Origin: Streptomyces hokutonensis
GTDB taxonomy: Bacteria; Actinomycetota; Actinomycetes; Streptomycetales; Streptomycetaceae
Length of the DNA stretch: 64,000 nucleotides
Reading direction: 5' to 3'
NCBI RefSeq assembly: GCF_000376565.1
Contig: NZ_BARG01000084.1
Location: 17,575-81,574 of the forward strand
Part shown: positions 56,714 to 64,000 of the stretch, one piece after another
Numbering within the stretch: position 1 is the stretch's first letter
Layout: each line of letters begins with the position of its first letter
Notes under the pieces: generated by a model
The model's database searches: none
Told to the model about the DNA's origin: nothing
The model's input: only the letters and a program-made list of their open reading frames with translations
Made by a program: the position numbers and the translations under genes

Positions 56714-56817
56714 GCGGGAAGATTAAGGGGAACGGAGGCATCGTGCGGGACTAGACACCCGCTCTTGCGTTCAGCACACCGTGCAATCGCCTTCCGGCGC
56801 CGTGCGAGACTTGCCCC

Positions 56818-57885
56818 GTGAGTGTCAACCAGAGCCCCACGGGCCAGCAGCCGACCGCCACTTACGACTCCGCCTTCATGAAGGCGTGCAGGCGCGAGCC
56901 CGTACCGCACACACCCGTGTGGTTCATGCGGCAGGCCGGGCGCTCGCTGCCCGAGTACCGCAAGGTGCGCGAGGGCATCGCGATGCTCGACTCCTGCACG
57001 CGCCCCGACCTGATCACCGAGATCACCCTCCAGCCCGTGCGTCGGCACGGCGTGGACGCGGCGGTCTACTTCAGCGACATCGTCGTCCCGCTCAAGGCCA
57101 TCGGCATCGACCTCGACATCAAGCCCGGCGTCGGCCCGGTCGTCGAGAAGCCGATCCGCACCCGCGCCGACCTGGCCCGGCTCCGCGACCTCACCCCCGA
57201 CGACGTCTCCTACGTCACGGAGGCCGTCGGCCTGCTGACCGCCGAGCTCGGCTCCACGCCCCTCATCGGCTTCGCCGGCGCGCCGTTCACCCTCGCGAGC
57301 TACCTCGTCGAGGGCGGCCCGTCCCGCACGTACGAGAACGCCAAGGCGATCATGTACGGCGACCCCGAGCTGTGGGCCGACCTCCTCGACCGCCTCGCCG
57401 AGATCACGACCGCCTTCCTCAAGGTCCAGATCGAGGCGGGCGCCAGCGCCGTCCAGCTCTTCGACTCCTGGGCCGGCGCCCTCGCCCCCGCCGACTACCG
57501 CCGCTCGGTCCTCCCCGCCTCCTCGAAGGTCCTCAAGGCCGTCGAGGGCTACGGCGTCCCCCGCATCCACTTCGGCGTCGGCACCGGCGAGCTGCTCCAG
57601 CTCATGGGCGAGGCCGGAGCGGACGTCGTCGGCGTCGACTACCGCGTCGCGCTGGACGAGGCCGCCCGCCGGGTCGGCCCCGGCAAGGCCCTCCAGGGCA
57701 ACCTCGACCCGACCGTCCTGTTCGCCCCCACGGAGGCCGTCGAGGCGAAGACCGACGAGGTCCTCGAAGCGGCGAAGGACCTTGAGGGTCACATCTTCAA
57801 CCTCGGGCACGGCGTGATGCCGACCACCGACCCGGACTCGCTCACCCGGCTCACCGAGTACGTCCACACCAGGACGGCCCGCTAG
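56818..57885 (+). CDS. hemE: Uroporphyrinogen III decarboxylase HemE
   Basis: 355 residues. Converts uroporphyrinogen III to coproporphyrinogen III by removing four acetate carboxyls; it needs no cofactor. Signature PVWFMRQAGR (33-42, with Arg38 and Arg42), catalytic Asp87 in YFSDIVVPLKA, and IGFAGAPFTLASY. It feeds the coproporphyrin-dependent haem route completed by hemY and hemQ 4-6 kb downstream. GTG start. Confidence 0.96.
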   Translation: MSVNQSPTGQQPTATYDSAFMKACRREPVPHTPVWFMRQAGRSLPEYRKVREGIAMLDSCTRPDLITEITLQPVRRHGVDAAVYFSDIVVPLKAIGIDLDIKPGVGPVVEKPIRTRADLARLRDLTPDDVSYVTEAVGLLTAELGSTPLIGFAGAPFTLASYLVEGGPSRTYENAKAIMYGDPELWADLLDRLAEITTAFLKVQIEAGASAVQLFDSWAGALAPADYRRSVLPASSKVLKAVEGYGVPRIHFGVGTGELLQLMGEAGADVVGVDYRVALDEAARRVGPGKALQGNLDPTVLFAPTEAVEAKTDEVLEAAKDLEGHIFNLGHGVMPTTDPDSLTRLTEYVHTRTAR

Positions 57886-57891
57886 ACGCGC

Positions 57892-58716
57892 TCACCACGT
57901 GTGCCGGGGCCGCGCCCGCCTGCCGAACAGCAGGCCGCGCGGTTCCGGCGGCGGGGGAGTGCCCGCCTTGAGCGGCCAGGCCAGCAGCATGCCCGCGATG
58001 AAGCCGACGACATGCGCGGCGTACGCCACGGTGCCGGCCTCCGAGACGCCCTCCCCGGCCGAGTAGAACGCCTGGAGCACGAACCAGAAGCCCAGCACCA
58101 GCCAGGCCGGCAGGCGCAGCGGCAGGAAGAACAGGAACGGCACCAGGACCCACACCCTGGCCCTCGTGTACAGCACCAGATAGGCGCCCAGGACACCGGC
58201 GATCGCCCCGGAGGCACCGATCAGCGGGTCGGTGGAATCCGCGTTGAGCAGCGCGAAGCCGTAGCCCGCCGCGTATCCGCACACCACGTAGAACAGCGTG
58301 AAGCGGATGTGGCCCATGCGGTCCTCGACGTTGTTGCCGAAGATCATCAGGAACAGCATGTTGCCCAGCAGATGGATCCAGCTGCCGTGCAGGAACATCG
58401 CGGTGAAGACACTCAGGGGCGCCGACTTGTCGTAGCCCGGCGGCGCGACCGCGCAGCCGGCGCCTCCGGGGCCGTTCTGGACGGCACCGGTCGGGACCAG
58501 CTGCGGCATCTGATGGTGGATCAACTCCCTTGGCACGGCCGCGTAGTGGTCCAGGAACGCCTGGAGATGGCACAGCTGCGAGAGGTCGCTGCCACCCGCC
58601 ACGGAACCCGCCATTCCGGGCGTGGCCAGGAAGACGAGCACGTTCGCGGCGATGAGCGCATACGTCACCCAGGGGGTGCGGCGCACCGGGTTCACGTCAT
58701 GGACGGGGATCACCAC
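57892..58716 (-). CDS. Rhomboid-family intramembrane serine protease
   Basis: 274 residues with about six membrane helices. HLLGNMLFL (115-123, Asn119), GASGAIAG with nucleophile Ser169, and His235 (YAAHVVGFIAG) make the Ser-His dyad complete. It cuts membrane proteins within the bilayer; the substrate is unknown. It has a large extracytoplasmic loop after helix 1 with two Cys (about residues 49 and 88). It converges on hemE, the stops 7 bp apart. Confidence 0.92.
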   Translation of the reverse strand: MVIPVHDVNPVRRTPWVTYALIAANVLVFLATPGMAGSVAGGSDLSQLCHLQAFLDHYAAVPRELIHHQMPQLVPTGAVQNGPGGAGCAVAPPGYDKSAPLSVFTAMFLHGSWIHLLGNMLFLMIFGNNVEDRMGHIRFTLFYVVCGYAAGYGFALLNADSTDPLIGASGAIAGVLGAYLVLYTRARVWVLVPFLFFLPLRLPAWLVLGFWFVLQAFYSAGEGVSEAGTVAYAAHVVGFIAGMLLAWPLKAGTPPPPEPRGLLFGRRARPRHTW

Positions 58717-58841
58717 AAGGGATTAGTGCCCCCGATCCGCGCGGCGAACCGGTGAACACCGCCGTCCGCCTGTGCGTATGACTCCTCAACCGCCCGCGGT
58801 GCGGGGAAGGCGTGTCGCGGGGACGACGTGAGGAACAGGCG

Positions 58842-59168
58842 ATGAACGACCGGATTTCCCCTCAGATGACCGCCACGCCCGACGGCGAGGCCGAGATCTC
58901 CCTGGTGGTGCGCCTCCCCTGGGAGGACGTCGCCAGGCTCGGCCAGGAAGCGGGACGCCTCGCCGCGCAGATGCAGCGGCCGGTGACCCTGGACGAAGCG
59001 GTGAGCAACCGGCTGCGGACCAACGCGCTCGGCGCCCACGCCAAGCCCGCGGCGGCGGCACAGCCCGCCGCGATGATGCCGCCGAGCGCGTCGGTGTCCT
59101 CGCTGCCTGCCCGGCCGCCGGCCGAGCAGGCACGGCAGGCCATAGACCGCATCAACGGAACGGCGTAG
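58842..59168 (+). CDS. Small hypothetical protein
   Basis: 108 residues: a charged helical core (LPWEDVARLGQEAGRLAAQMQRPVTLDEAVSNRL given in part) and an Ala/Pro-rich C-terminus. It resembles small coiled-coil-like actinobacterial proteins of unknown role. The ATG at 58842 follows GAGGAA. It is divergent from the rhomboid gene. Confidence 0.6.
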   Translation: MNDRISPQMTATPDGEAEISLVVRLPWEDVARLGQEAGRLAAQMQRPVTLDEAVSNRLRTNALGAHAKPAAAAQPAAMMPPSASVSSLPARPPAEQARQAIDRINGTA

Positions 59169-59169
59169 G

Positions 59170-59265
59170 AACGTTCGACGAAGGCTGGTCAGGATTGTTC
59201 ATCGAGGCCGGTCCGGGATCGTTGAACAAGACTGACCAAGGATCGTTCAACGAGGACCGGCCTGG
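59170..59265. repeat. Four tandem 24-bp imperfect repeats between converging genes
   Basis: Units at 59170-59193, 59194-59217, 59218-59241 and 59242-59265 share the pattern A(A/T)(C/T)GTT(C/G)...GG. The fourth runs over the stop codon (59247) of the converging flavoprotein gene. The unit length is a multiple of three. Confidence 0.65.
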
Positions 59266-60647
59266 ACCTTGGCGGTCGCCTTTCGGGCCGCCACCAGGAC
59301 CGGGTCCCACACGGGGGAGAACGGCGGCGCGTAACCCAGGTCCAGGGCCGTCATCTGTTCCACCGTCATACGTGCCGTGAGGGCGACCGCCGCGATGTCG
59401 ACACGCTTCGCGGCGCCCTCCCGGCCGACGATCTGCACACCCAGGAGACGCCCGGTACGGCGTTCGGCGAGCATCTTCACCGTCATGAGGGAGGCCTCGG
59501 GGTAGTAGCCCGCGCGGCTGGTCGACTCGATGGTGACCGCCTCGAAACGCAGTCCCGCGCGGTGGGCGTCCTTCTCCCGCAGCCCGGTGCGCGCGATCTC
59601 CAGATCGCACACCTTGCTCACGGCCGTACCGACCACCCCCGGGAAGGTCGCATAACCGCCGCCCACATTCGTCCCGATGACCTGCCCGTGCTTGTTGGCG
59701 TGCGTCCCCAGGGCGATGTGCCGCTCCTGGCCGGAGACCAGGTCGAGCACCTCGACGCAGTCGCCCCCGGCCCAGATGTTCTCGTGCCCGCGCACCCGCA
59801 TCGCCATGTCGGTGAGCAGCCCGTGGTGCTGGCCCAGGGGCAGCCCGGCAGCCTCGGCGAGGGTCGTCTCGGGCCGCACCCCGATCCCCAGCACCACCAC
59901 GTCCGCCGGAAACTCCGCGTCCTCCGTGACCACGGCCCGCACCCGCCCGTCGTCCCCGGTGCGCAGCTCGGTGACATGGGCGTCGTTGACCATGGTGATG
60001 CCCAGGCCCTCCATCGCCTTGTGCACCAGACGACCCATGTCCGGGTCGAGCGTCGACATCGGCTCCTTGCCCCTGTTGACGACGGTGACGTCATACCCGC
60101 GGTTGACGAACGCCTCCGCCATCTCGACCCCGATGTACCCCGCCCCGACCACCACCGCGCGACGGCCACGCGTGCGTGCCAGCGAGTCGAGCAGCGCCTG
60201 CCCGTCGTCGAGCGTCTGCACCCCGTGGACTCCGGGCGCGTCGACCCCGGGCATGTCCGGCCGGATCGGCCGCGCCCCGGTCCCGATCACGAGCTTGTCG
60301 TACGGCGTCCAGGACTGGGCCCCGGAATCGACGTCCCGCGCGCGTACCCGCCCGCCCGCGACGTCGAGCTCCACGACCTCGGTGCGCATCCGCAGGTCGA
60401 TGTCGCGCGCCCGGTGTTCCTCCGGGGTACGGGCGATCAGCTCCTCCGGAGTGGAGACGTCACCGCCCACCCAGTAGGGGATGCCGCACGCCGAGTACGA
60501 GGTGAAGTGGCCCCGCTCGAAGGCCACGATCTCCAGCTCGTCCGGCCCCTTGAGGCGGCGTGCCTGCGACGCCGCGGACATGCCCGCGGCGTCGCCTCCG
60601 ATGACGACCAGTCGTTCCCGGGTACCCCTCGCACGGCTCATGTCCAT
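59247..60647 (-). CDS. FAD-dependent pyridine nucleotide-disulfide oxidoreductase (CoA-disulfide reductase/NADH oxidase type)
   Basis: 466 residues. FAD-binding motif VVIGGDAAGMSAA at the N-terminus, redox-active Cys54 in YSACGIPYWVG (single-cysteine type), NAD(P)-binding VVVGAGYIGVEMAE and a second FAD motif NIWAGGDC. The C-terminal dimerisation domain ends inside the tandem repeats. The single active-site Cys places it with CoA-disulfide reductases and NADH oxidases. It probably serves thiol redox balance in the cytoplasm. Confidence 0.9.
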   Translation of the reverse strand: MDMSRARGTRERLVVIGGDAAGMSAASQARRLKGPDELEIVAFERGHFTSYSACGIPYWVGGDVSTPEELIARTPEEHRARDIDLRMRTEVVELDVAGGRVRARDVDSGAQSWTPYDKLVIGTGARPIRPDMPGVDAPGVHGVQTLDDGQALLDSLARTRGRRAVVVGAGYIGVEMAEAFVNRGYDVTVVNRGKEPMSTLDPDMGRLVHKAMEGLGITMVNDAHVTELRTGDDGRVRAVVTEDAEFPADVVVLGIGVRPETTLAEAAGLPLGQHHGLLTDMAMRVRGHENIWAGGDCVEVLDLVSGQERHIALGTHANKHGQVIGTNVGGGYATFPGVVGTAVSKVCDLEIARTGLREKDAHRAGLRFEAVTIESTSRAGYYPEASLMTVKMLAERRTGRLLGVQIVGREGAAKRVDIAAVALTARMTVEQMTALDLGYAPPFSPVWDPVLVAARKATAKVQAGPR

Positions 60648-60674
60648 GCGAACACGCTACGGGGACCGATGATT

Positions 60675-61637
60675 TCAGTCCTGTCCGCCCTGCTCCTCCT
60701 CGCGCGCCGGCGGGGCCGCCGGCAGCGGTCCCACCGCGGTGGCCGCGGGCACGGTCGCCGCCCGGCGCGGCCGTACGAGACGCAGCCACAGGACGACCAG
60801 CAGCGCCGCCACCGCGGCGAACGGCAGCACCGCGCCCAGGGCCAGGGCGATCCAGCGCAGCATCGTGACGAAGACGTGCCAGCCGCCCGCCACCGCGTCC
60901 ACGAAGCCGGGGGAGTCGTCCTTGGCGGCGGCCTTCGCCACCGGGGTCTGCGACAGGGACAGGGTGATGGTGGCCAGGCTGGTGCGGTCCTTCAGGGAGG
61001 ACTGCTGGGCGAGCAGCGCCTCCAGGTCGGACTCGCGGGTGCTCAGCTCGCCCTCCAGCTCCACCACGTCGCTCAACTTGGTGGCCCGGTCCATCAGTTC
61101 ACGCACGCGTGCCACGCTGGCCCGCTGCGAGGCGATGCGGCTCTCCACGTCCACGACCTGGTCGGTGACGTCCTGCGCCTTCGCGGTCCGGTCGAGCAGC
61201 TTGCCCGCACCCTCCAGGTCGGCGAGGACCTCGTCGTACTTGTCGCTGGGCACCCGGAGGACCACCCGGGTGCGCTCATGCCCCTGACCGTCGCGGGTGG
61301 TCGTCTCGTTGCCGACGAACCCGCCCGCGTTCTCGGTCGTGGTGCGGGCCTCGTCGAGCGCCTTCGGTACGTCCTTGACCCGCACGGACAGCGAGGCCGT
61401 ACGGATGATGCTGCTCGCGGTGAGCTTCGGCACGGACTTGGTGTCCCGGGCGTTGCCGCTGCCCGAGGCGCCCTCCTGCTGAGCGGTGCCGGGAACCGCG
61501 GCCTTGGCGCCCGCGCCGGCGTCGCTGGCGGAGGTCGCCTTGTCCGAGCTGCCGCTGCACCCGGTCAGCGCGAGCGCCGAGGCCAGCAGAAGCCCGGCCA
61601 GGGCCTGGACGGGCCGGACGGAGTGTCGTGTGCGCAT
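60675..61637 (-). CDS. DUF4349 lipoprotein
   Basis: 320 residues. Lipobox LTGC (Cys27), a disordered Ala/Ser-rich linker to about 80, a DUF4349 domain (about 80-240; ASIIRTASLSVRVKD-like start and a coiled-coil ELEGELSTRESDLEALLAQQ), a membrane helix (about 258-290) and a short basic tail. It is therefore both lipid-anchored and membrane-spanning. Role unknown. The ATG at 61637 starts the signal peptide; upstream starts would extend into non-hydrophobic sequence. Confidence 0.85.
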   Translation of the reverse strand: MRTRHSVRPVQALAGLLLASALALTGCSGSSDKATSASDAGAGAKAAVPGTAQQEGASGSGNARDTKSVPKLTASSIIRTASLSVRVKDVPKALDEARTTTENAGGFVGNETTTRDGQGHERTRVVLRVPSDKYDEVLADLEGAGKLLDRTAKAQDVTDQVVDVESRIASQRASVARVRELMDRATKLSDVVELEGELSTRESDLEALLAQQSSLKDRTSLATITLSLSQTPVAKAAAKDDSPGFVDAVAGGWHVFVTMLRWIALALGAVLPFAAVAALLVVLWLRLVRPRRAATVPAATAVGPLPAAPPAREEEQGGQD

Positions 61638-61798
61638 GGGTCGGTACCCCCGGGGTTCGTCGTGACGACTGACGCACCTTCGACGCCGGGACCGGGCGGG
61701 ACGTTGGCCGAAAACGGTTCCGATGAGGTCACGGTCGGAACTCGTGCCGGACACCGGGCCGGGGTCGGACTGTCAGCGGGGTCTGAGAGGCTGGGGGC

Positions 61799-63229
61799 AT
61801 GCGCGAAGTGGAGACTCGTACGGGTACAGGGCATGTCGTCGTCATCGGCGCCGGGATCGGTGGCCTGGCCGCCGCACACCGGCTGCTGGACGCAGGCGTG
61901 CGCGTGACGGTCGTCGAGGCCTCGGACCGGGTCGGCGGCAAGCTGCTGCCCGGCGAGATCGCGGGCGCCCGCGTGGACCTCGGCGCCGAGTCGATGCTGG
62001 CCCGCCGACCCGAGGCCGTCGCACTCGCCCGCGAAGCAGGGCTCACCGACCGCCTCCAGGCGCCCGCCACCGCCACCGCCTCGCTCTGGACCCGGGGTGC
62101 CCTGCGCCCGATGCCCAAGGGCCACGTCATGGGCGTCCCCGGCACGGCCTCCGCCCTCTCCGGGGTCCTCTCGGACGAGGGCCTGCACCGCATCGAGCGC
62201 GACGCCGACCTGCCCCGCACGGAGGTCGGCGACGACGTGGCGGTCGGTGAGTACGTGGCGGCCCGCCTCGGCCGCGAGGTCGTCGACCGCCTCGTCGAAC
62301 CCCTCCTGGGCGGGGTCTACGCGGGCGACGCGTACCGCATCTCGATGCGCTCCGCCGTCCCCCAGCTCTTCCAGGCCGCGAAGACCCACGACTCCCTCAC
62401 CGAGGCCGTCCGGGGCATCCAGGAGCGCGCGGCCGCCGCACAGCAGACCGGCCCGGTCTTCATGGGCATCGAGGGCGGAGTGGGCCGACTCCCGCTCGCC
62501 GTCGCGGAGTCGGCCCGCGCGCGGGGCGCCGAGATCCTCACCGGGACACCGGTCACGGAACTCCGCCGGAGCGGAGCGGCCGGCTGGCGGGTCGTCGCCG
62601 GAGACCGCGTCCTCGACGCCGACGGCGTGATCGTCGCCGTACCCGCACCGGTCGCCGCACAGCTGCTGCGGGCCGAAGTGCCAGGCGCCGCCGCCGAGTT
62701 GGCCGCCGTCGAGTACGCCTCGATGGCCCTGGTCACCCTCGCCTACCGCCGCGCGGACGTCGAACTCCCCGAAGGCAGCGGCTTCCTGGTGCCCCCCGTC
62801 GACGGCCGCACCATCAAGGCGTCCACCTTCGCCTCCCAGAAATGGGGCTGGATCGCCGACGAGAACCCGGACGTACTGGTCCTGCGCACCTCCGTCGGCC
62901 GCTACGGCGAGACGGCGATCCTGGAGCGCGAGGACACCGGCCTGGTCGACGTCTCACGCCACGACCTGCGCGAGGCCACCGGCCTCGACGCCACACCCCT
63001 GGAGACCCGCGTCACCCGCTGGACCGACGGTCTGCCGCAGTACCCGGTCGGCCACCACGCGCGCGTGGCCCGCGTCCGCGAACACGTCGCCAAGCTGCCC
63101 GGCCTCGCCGTGTGCGGCGCGGCCTACGACGGAGTCGGCATCCCGGCCACCATCGCGAGCGCCTACGCGGCCGTCGAGCGGCTGACCGGCGACCCGGTGC
63201 CGAGCGCGTCCGGCGGAGCGGGAGAATAG
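61799..63229 (+). CDS. hemY: Coproporphyrinogen/protoporphyrinogen oxidase (HemY/CgoX)
   Basis: 476 residues. FAD Rossmann motif VVVIGAGIGGLAAAHRLL (13-30) and the second block EASDRVGGKL, with a C-terminal GVGIPATIASAYAAVERL typical of the family. Six-electron oxidation of coproporphyrinogen III to coproporphyrin III in the actinobacterial route; often labelled hemG or hemY in genomes. hemQ starts 4 bp downstream, so the two are co-transcribed. No membrane helix is seen, as expected of the soluble Gram-positive type. Confidence 0.94.
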   Translation: MREVETRTGTGHVVVIGAGIGGLAAAHRLLDAGVRVTVVEASDRVGGKLLPGEIAGARVDLGAESMLARRPEAVALAREAGLTDRLQAPATATASLWTRGALRPMPKGHVMGVPGTASALSGVLSDEGLHRIERDADLPRTEVGDDVAVGEYVAARLGREVVDRLVEPLLGGVYAGDAYRISMRSAVPQLFQAAKTHDSLTEAVRGIQERAAAAQQTGPVFMGIEGGVGRLPLAVAESARARGAEILTGTPVTELRRSGAAGWRVVAGDRVLDADGVIVAVPAPVAAQLLRAEVPGAAAELAAVEYASMALVTLAYRRADVELPEGSGFLVPPVDGRTIKASTFASQKWGWIADENPDVLVLRTSVGRYGETAILEREDTGLVDVSRHDLREATGLDATPLETRVTRWTDGLPQYPVGHHARVARVREHVAKLPGLAVCGAAYDGVGIPATIASAYAAVERLTGDPVPSASGGAGE

Positions 63230-63233
63230 CCCC

Positions 63234-63965
63234 ATGAGCGACGACGCCCCCACCACCGAGTCCGGCCGTGTCCCGAACAAGGGCAAGCTGGCCAAGGACC
63301 TCAACGAGGTCATCCGCTACACCCTGTGGTCCGTCTTCAAGCTGAAGGACGTACTGCCCGAGGACCGCGCCGGATACGCCGACGAGGTCCAGGAGCTGTT
63401 CGACCAGCTCGCCGCGAAGGACGTCACGGTCCGCGGCACGTACGACGTGTCGGGCCTGCGTGCCGACGCCGACCTCATGATCTGGTGGCACGCCGAGACC
63501 GCCGACCAGCTCCAGGAGGCGTACAACCTCTTCCGCCGCACGAAGCTCGGCCGCGCCCTGGAGCCGGTCTGGTCGAACATGGCGCTGCACCGCCCCGCCG
63601 AGTTCAACCGCTCGCACATCCCGGCGTTCCTGGCCGACGAGACCCCGCGCAACTACGTCAGCGTGTACCCGTTCGTGCGCTCCTACGACTGGTACCTGCT
63701 CCCCGACGAGGACCGCCGCCGCATGCTCGCCGACCACGGCAAGATGGCCCGCGGCTACCCGGACGTCCGCGCCAACACGGTCGCCTCCTTCTCCCTCGGC
63801 GACTACGAGTGGCTCCTCGCCTTCGAGGCCGACGAGCTCTACCGCATCGTCGACCTCATGCGCCACCTGCGCGCGTCGGAGGCCCGCATGCACGTCCGGG
63901 AAGAGGTCCCCTTCTACACGGGCCGCCGCAAGGACATCGCCGACCTGGTGGCAAGCCTGGCGTAG
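63234..63965 (+). CDS. hemQ: Coproheme decarboxylase HemQ (ChdC)
   Basis: 243 residues of the chlorite-dismutase-like fold. Catalytic Tyr145 lies in SVYPFVRSYDWY, proximal haem ligand His168 in ADHGKMARGYP, and the actinobacterial distal His119 in ALHRPAEF. It converts coproheme to haem b with peroxide, the last step of the coproporphyrin-dependent pathway. It starts 4 bp after hemY and completes the set with hemE. Confidence 0.96.
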   Translation: MSDDAPTTESGRVPNKGKLAKDLNEVIRYTLWSVFKLKDVLPEDRAGYADEVQELFDQLAAKDVTVRGTYDVSGLRADADLMIWWHAETADQLQEAYNLFRRTKLGRALEPVWSNMALHRPAEFNRSHIPAFLADETPRNYVSVYPFVRSYDWYLLPDEDRRRMLADHGKMARGYPDVRANTVASFSLGDYEWLLAFEADELYRIVDLMRHLRASEARMHVREEVPFYTGRRKDIADLVASLA

Positions 63966-63979
63966 CTGCCTTGTCTTGT

Positions 63980-64000
63980 GGCTTTTGGGGGCGCGGGGCT
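63980..64000. repeat. Streptomyces intergenic repeat-like element, copy 2 (cut by window end)
   Basis: GGCTTTTGGGGGCGCGGGGCT matches 53628-53648 at 19 of 21 bases and starts 15 bp after the hemQ stop. The remainder is outside the window. Confidence 0.55.

Noticed and set aside
59152..59610. Minus-strand open frame reading through the 24-bp repeats
   Set aside because: It overlaps the certain flavoprotein gene in another frame and has no start signal or family.

Overview
The window is high-GC actinobacterial DNA, almost certainly a Streptomyces chromosome. The supporting evidence is GC-rich third codon positions, frequent GTG starts, large Sec/Tat-secreted hydrolases, a WhiI-type sporulation regulator, a Rok7B7/xylFGH block and the coproporphyrin-type haem genes hemY-hemQ. 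From memory, the core gene order (acnA, ngcEFG, rok7B7, xylFGH, dxs, fadB-like/thiolase, RNase D, whiI, DUF3000, hemE, hemY, hemQ) follows the S. coelicolor SCO5999-SCO6042 neighbourhood, with accessory genes inserted. No tRNA, rRNA, CRISPR array or intact insertion sequence was seen.

Layout. 1-3.1 kb: the 3' end of an unknown gene, then acnA behind an iron-box-like sequence and an inverted repeat. 3.1-24.1 kb: an accessory secretion/glycan block with a subtilisin-like protease and a TrmB/LuxR-type regulator, a two-component system, a GH27 galactosidase, a decayed kinase gene, a CebR-box-controlled AA10 LPMO, and two GH92 mannosidases sharing the operator GACAACGTTGTC. 24.4-32.8 kb: ngcEFG (GlcNAc/chitobiose uptake), rok7B7 and xylFGH (xylose uptake). 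33-36.6 kb: dxs and an APC permease.

36.8-45.9 kb is the standout: a compact Fxs locus. It encodes a 66-aa precursor peptide ending FNSSV (FxsA), a radical SAM/SPASM cyclophane-forming maturase (FxsB), an AAC(3)-like acetyltransferase, two TIR-like proteins (FxsC type) and a 1311-aa MinD-TIR-NB-ARC-TPR protein (FxsT). The genes overlap or nearly touch, so they form one operon. The families are named, but I know of no established biological role. The combination of a modified peptide with TIR and STAND-type modules suggests a peptide-gated immune or signalling system. Two details seem specific to this copy: the second FxsC has Gln where a TIR catalytic Glu is expected, and the FxsB C-terminal domain has lost a HEXXH-like motif.

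46-49 kb: an alpha/beta hydrolase, a NYN-type nuclease and two hypothetical genes. 49-52.4 kb: a fatty acid beta-oxidation pair behind a perfect palindrome. 52.5-56.7 kb: a LacI regulator, RNase D, whiI with a sigma-WhiG-type promoter, and DUF3000. 56.8-64 kb: hemE, a rhomboid protease, a CoA-disulfide-reductase-like flavoprotein, a DUF4349 lipoprotein, hemY and hemQ.

Many gene ends are marked by strong inverted repeats, often bidirectional between converging genes. All functional calls come from reading the sequence and from recalled family knowledge; no database search was run.
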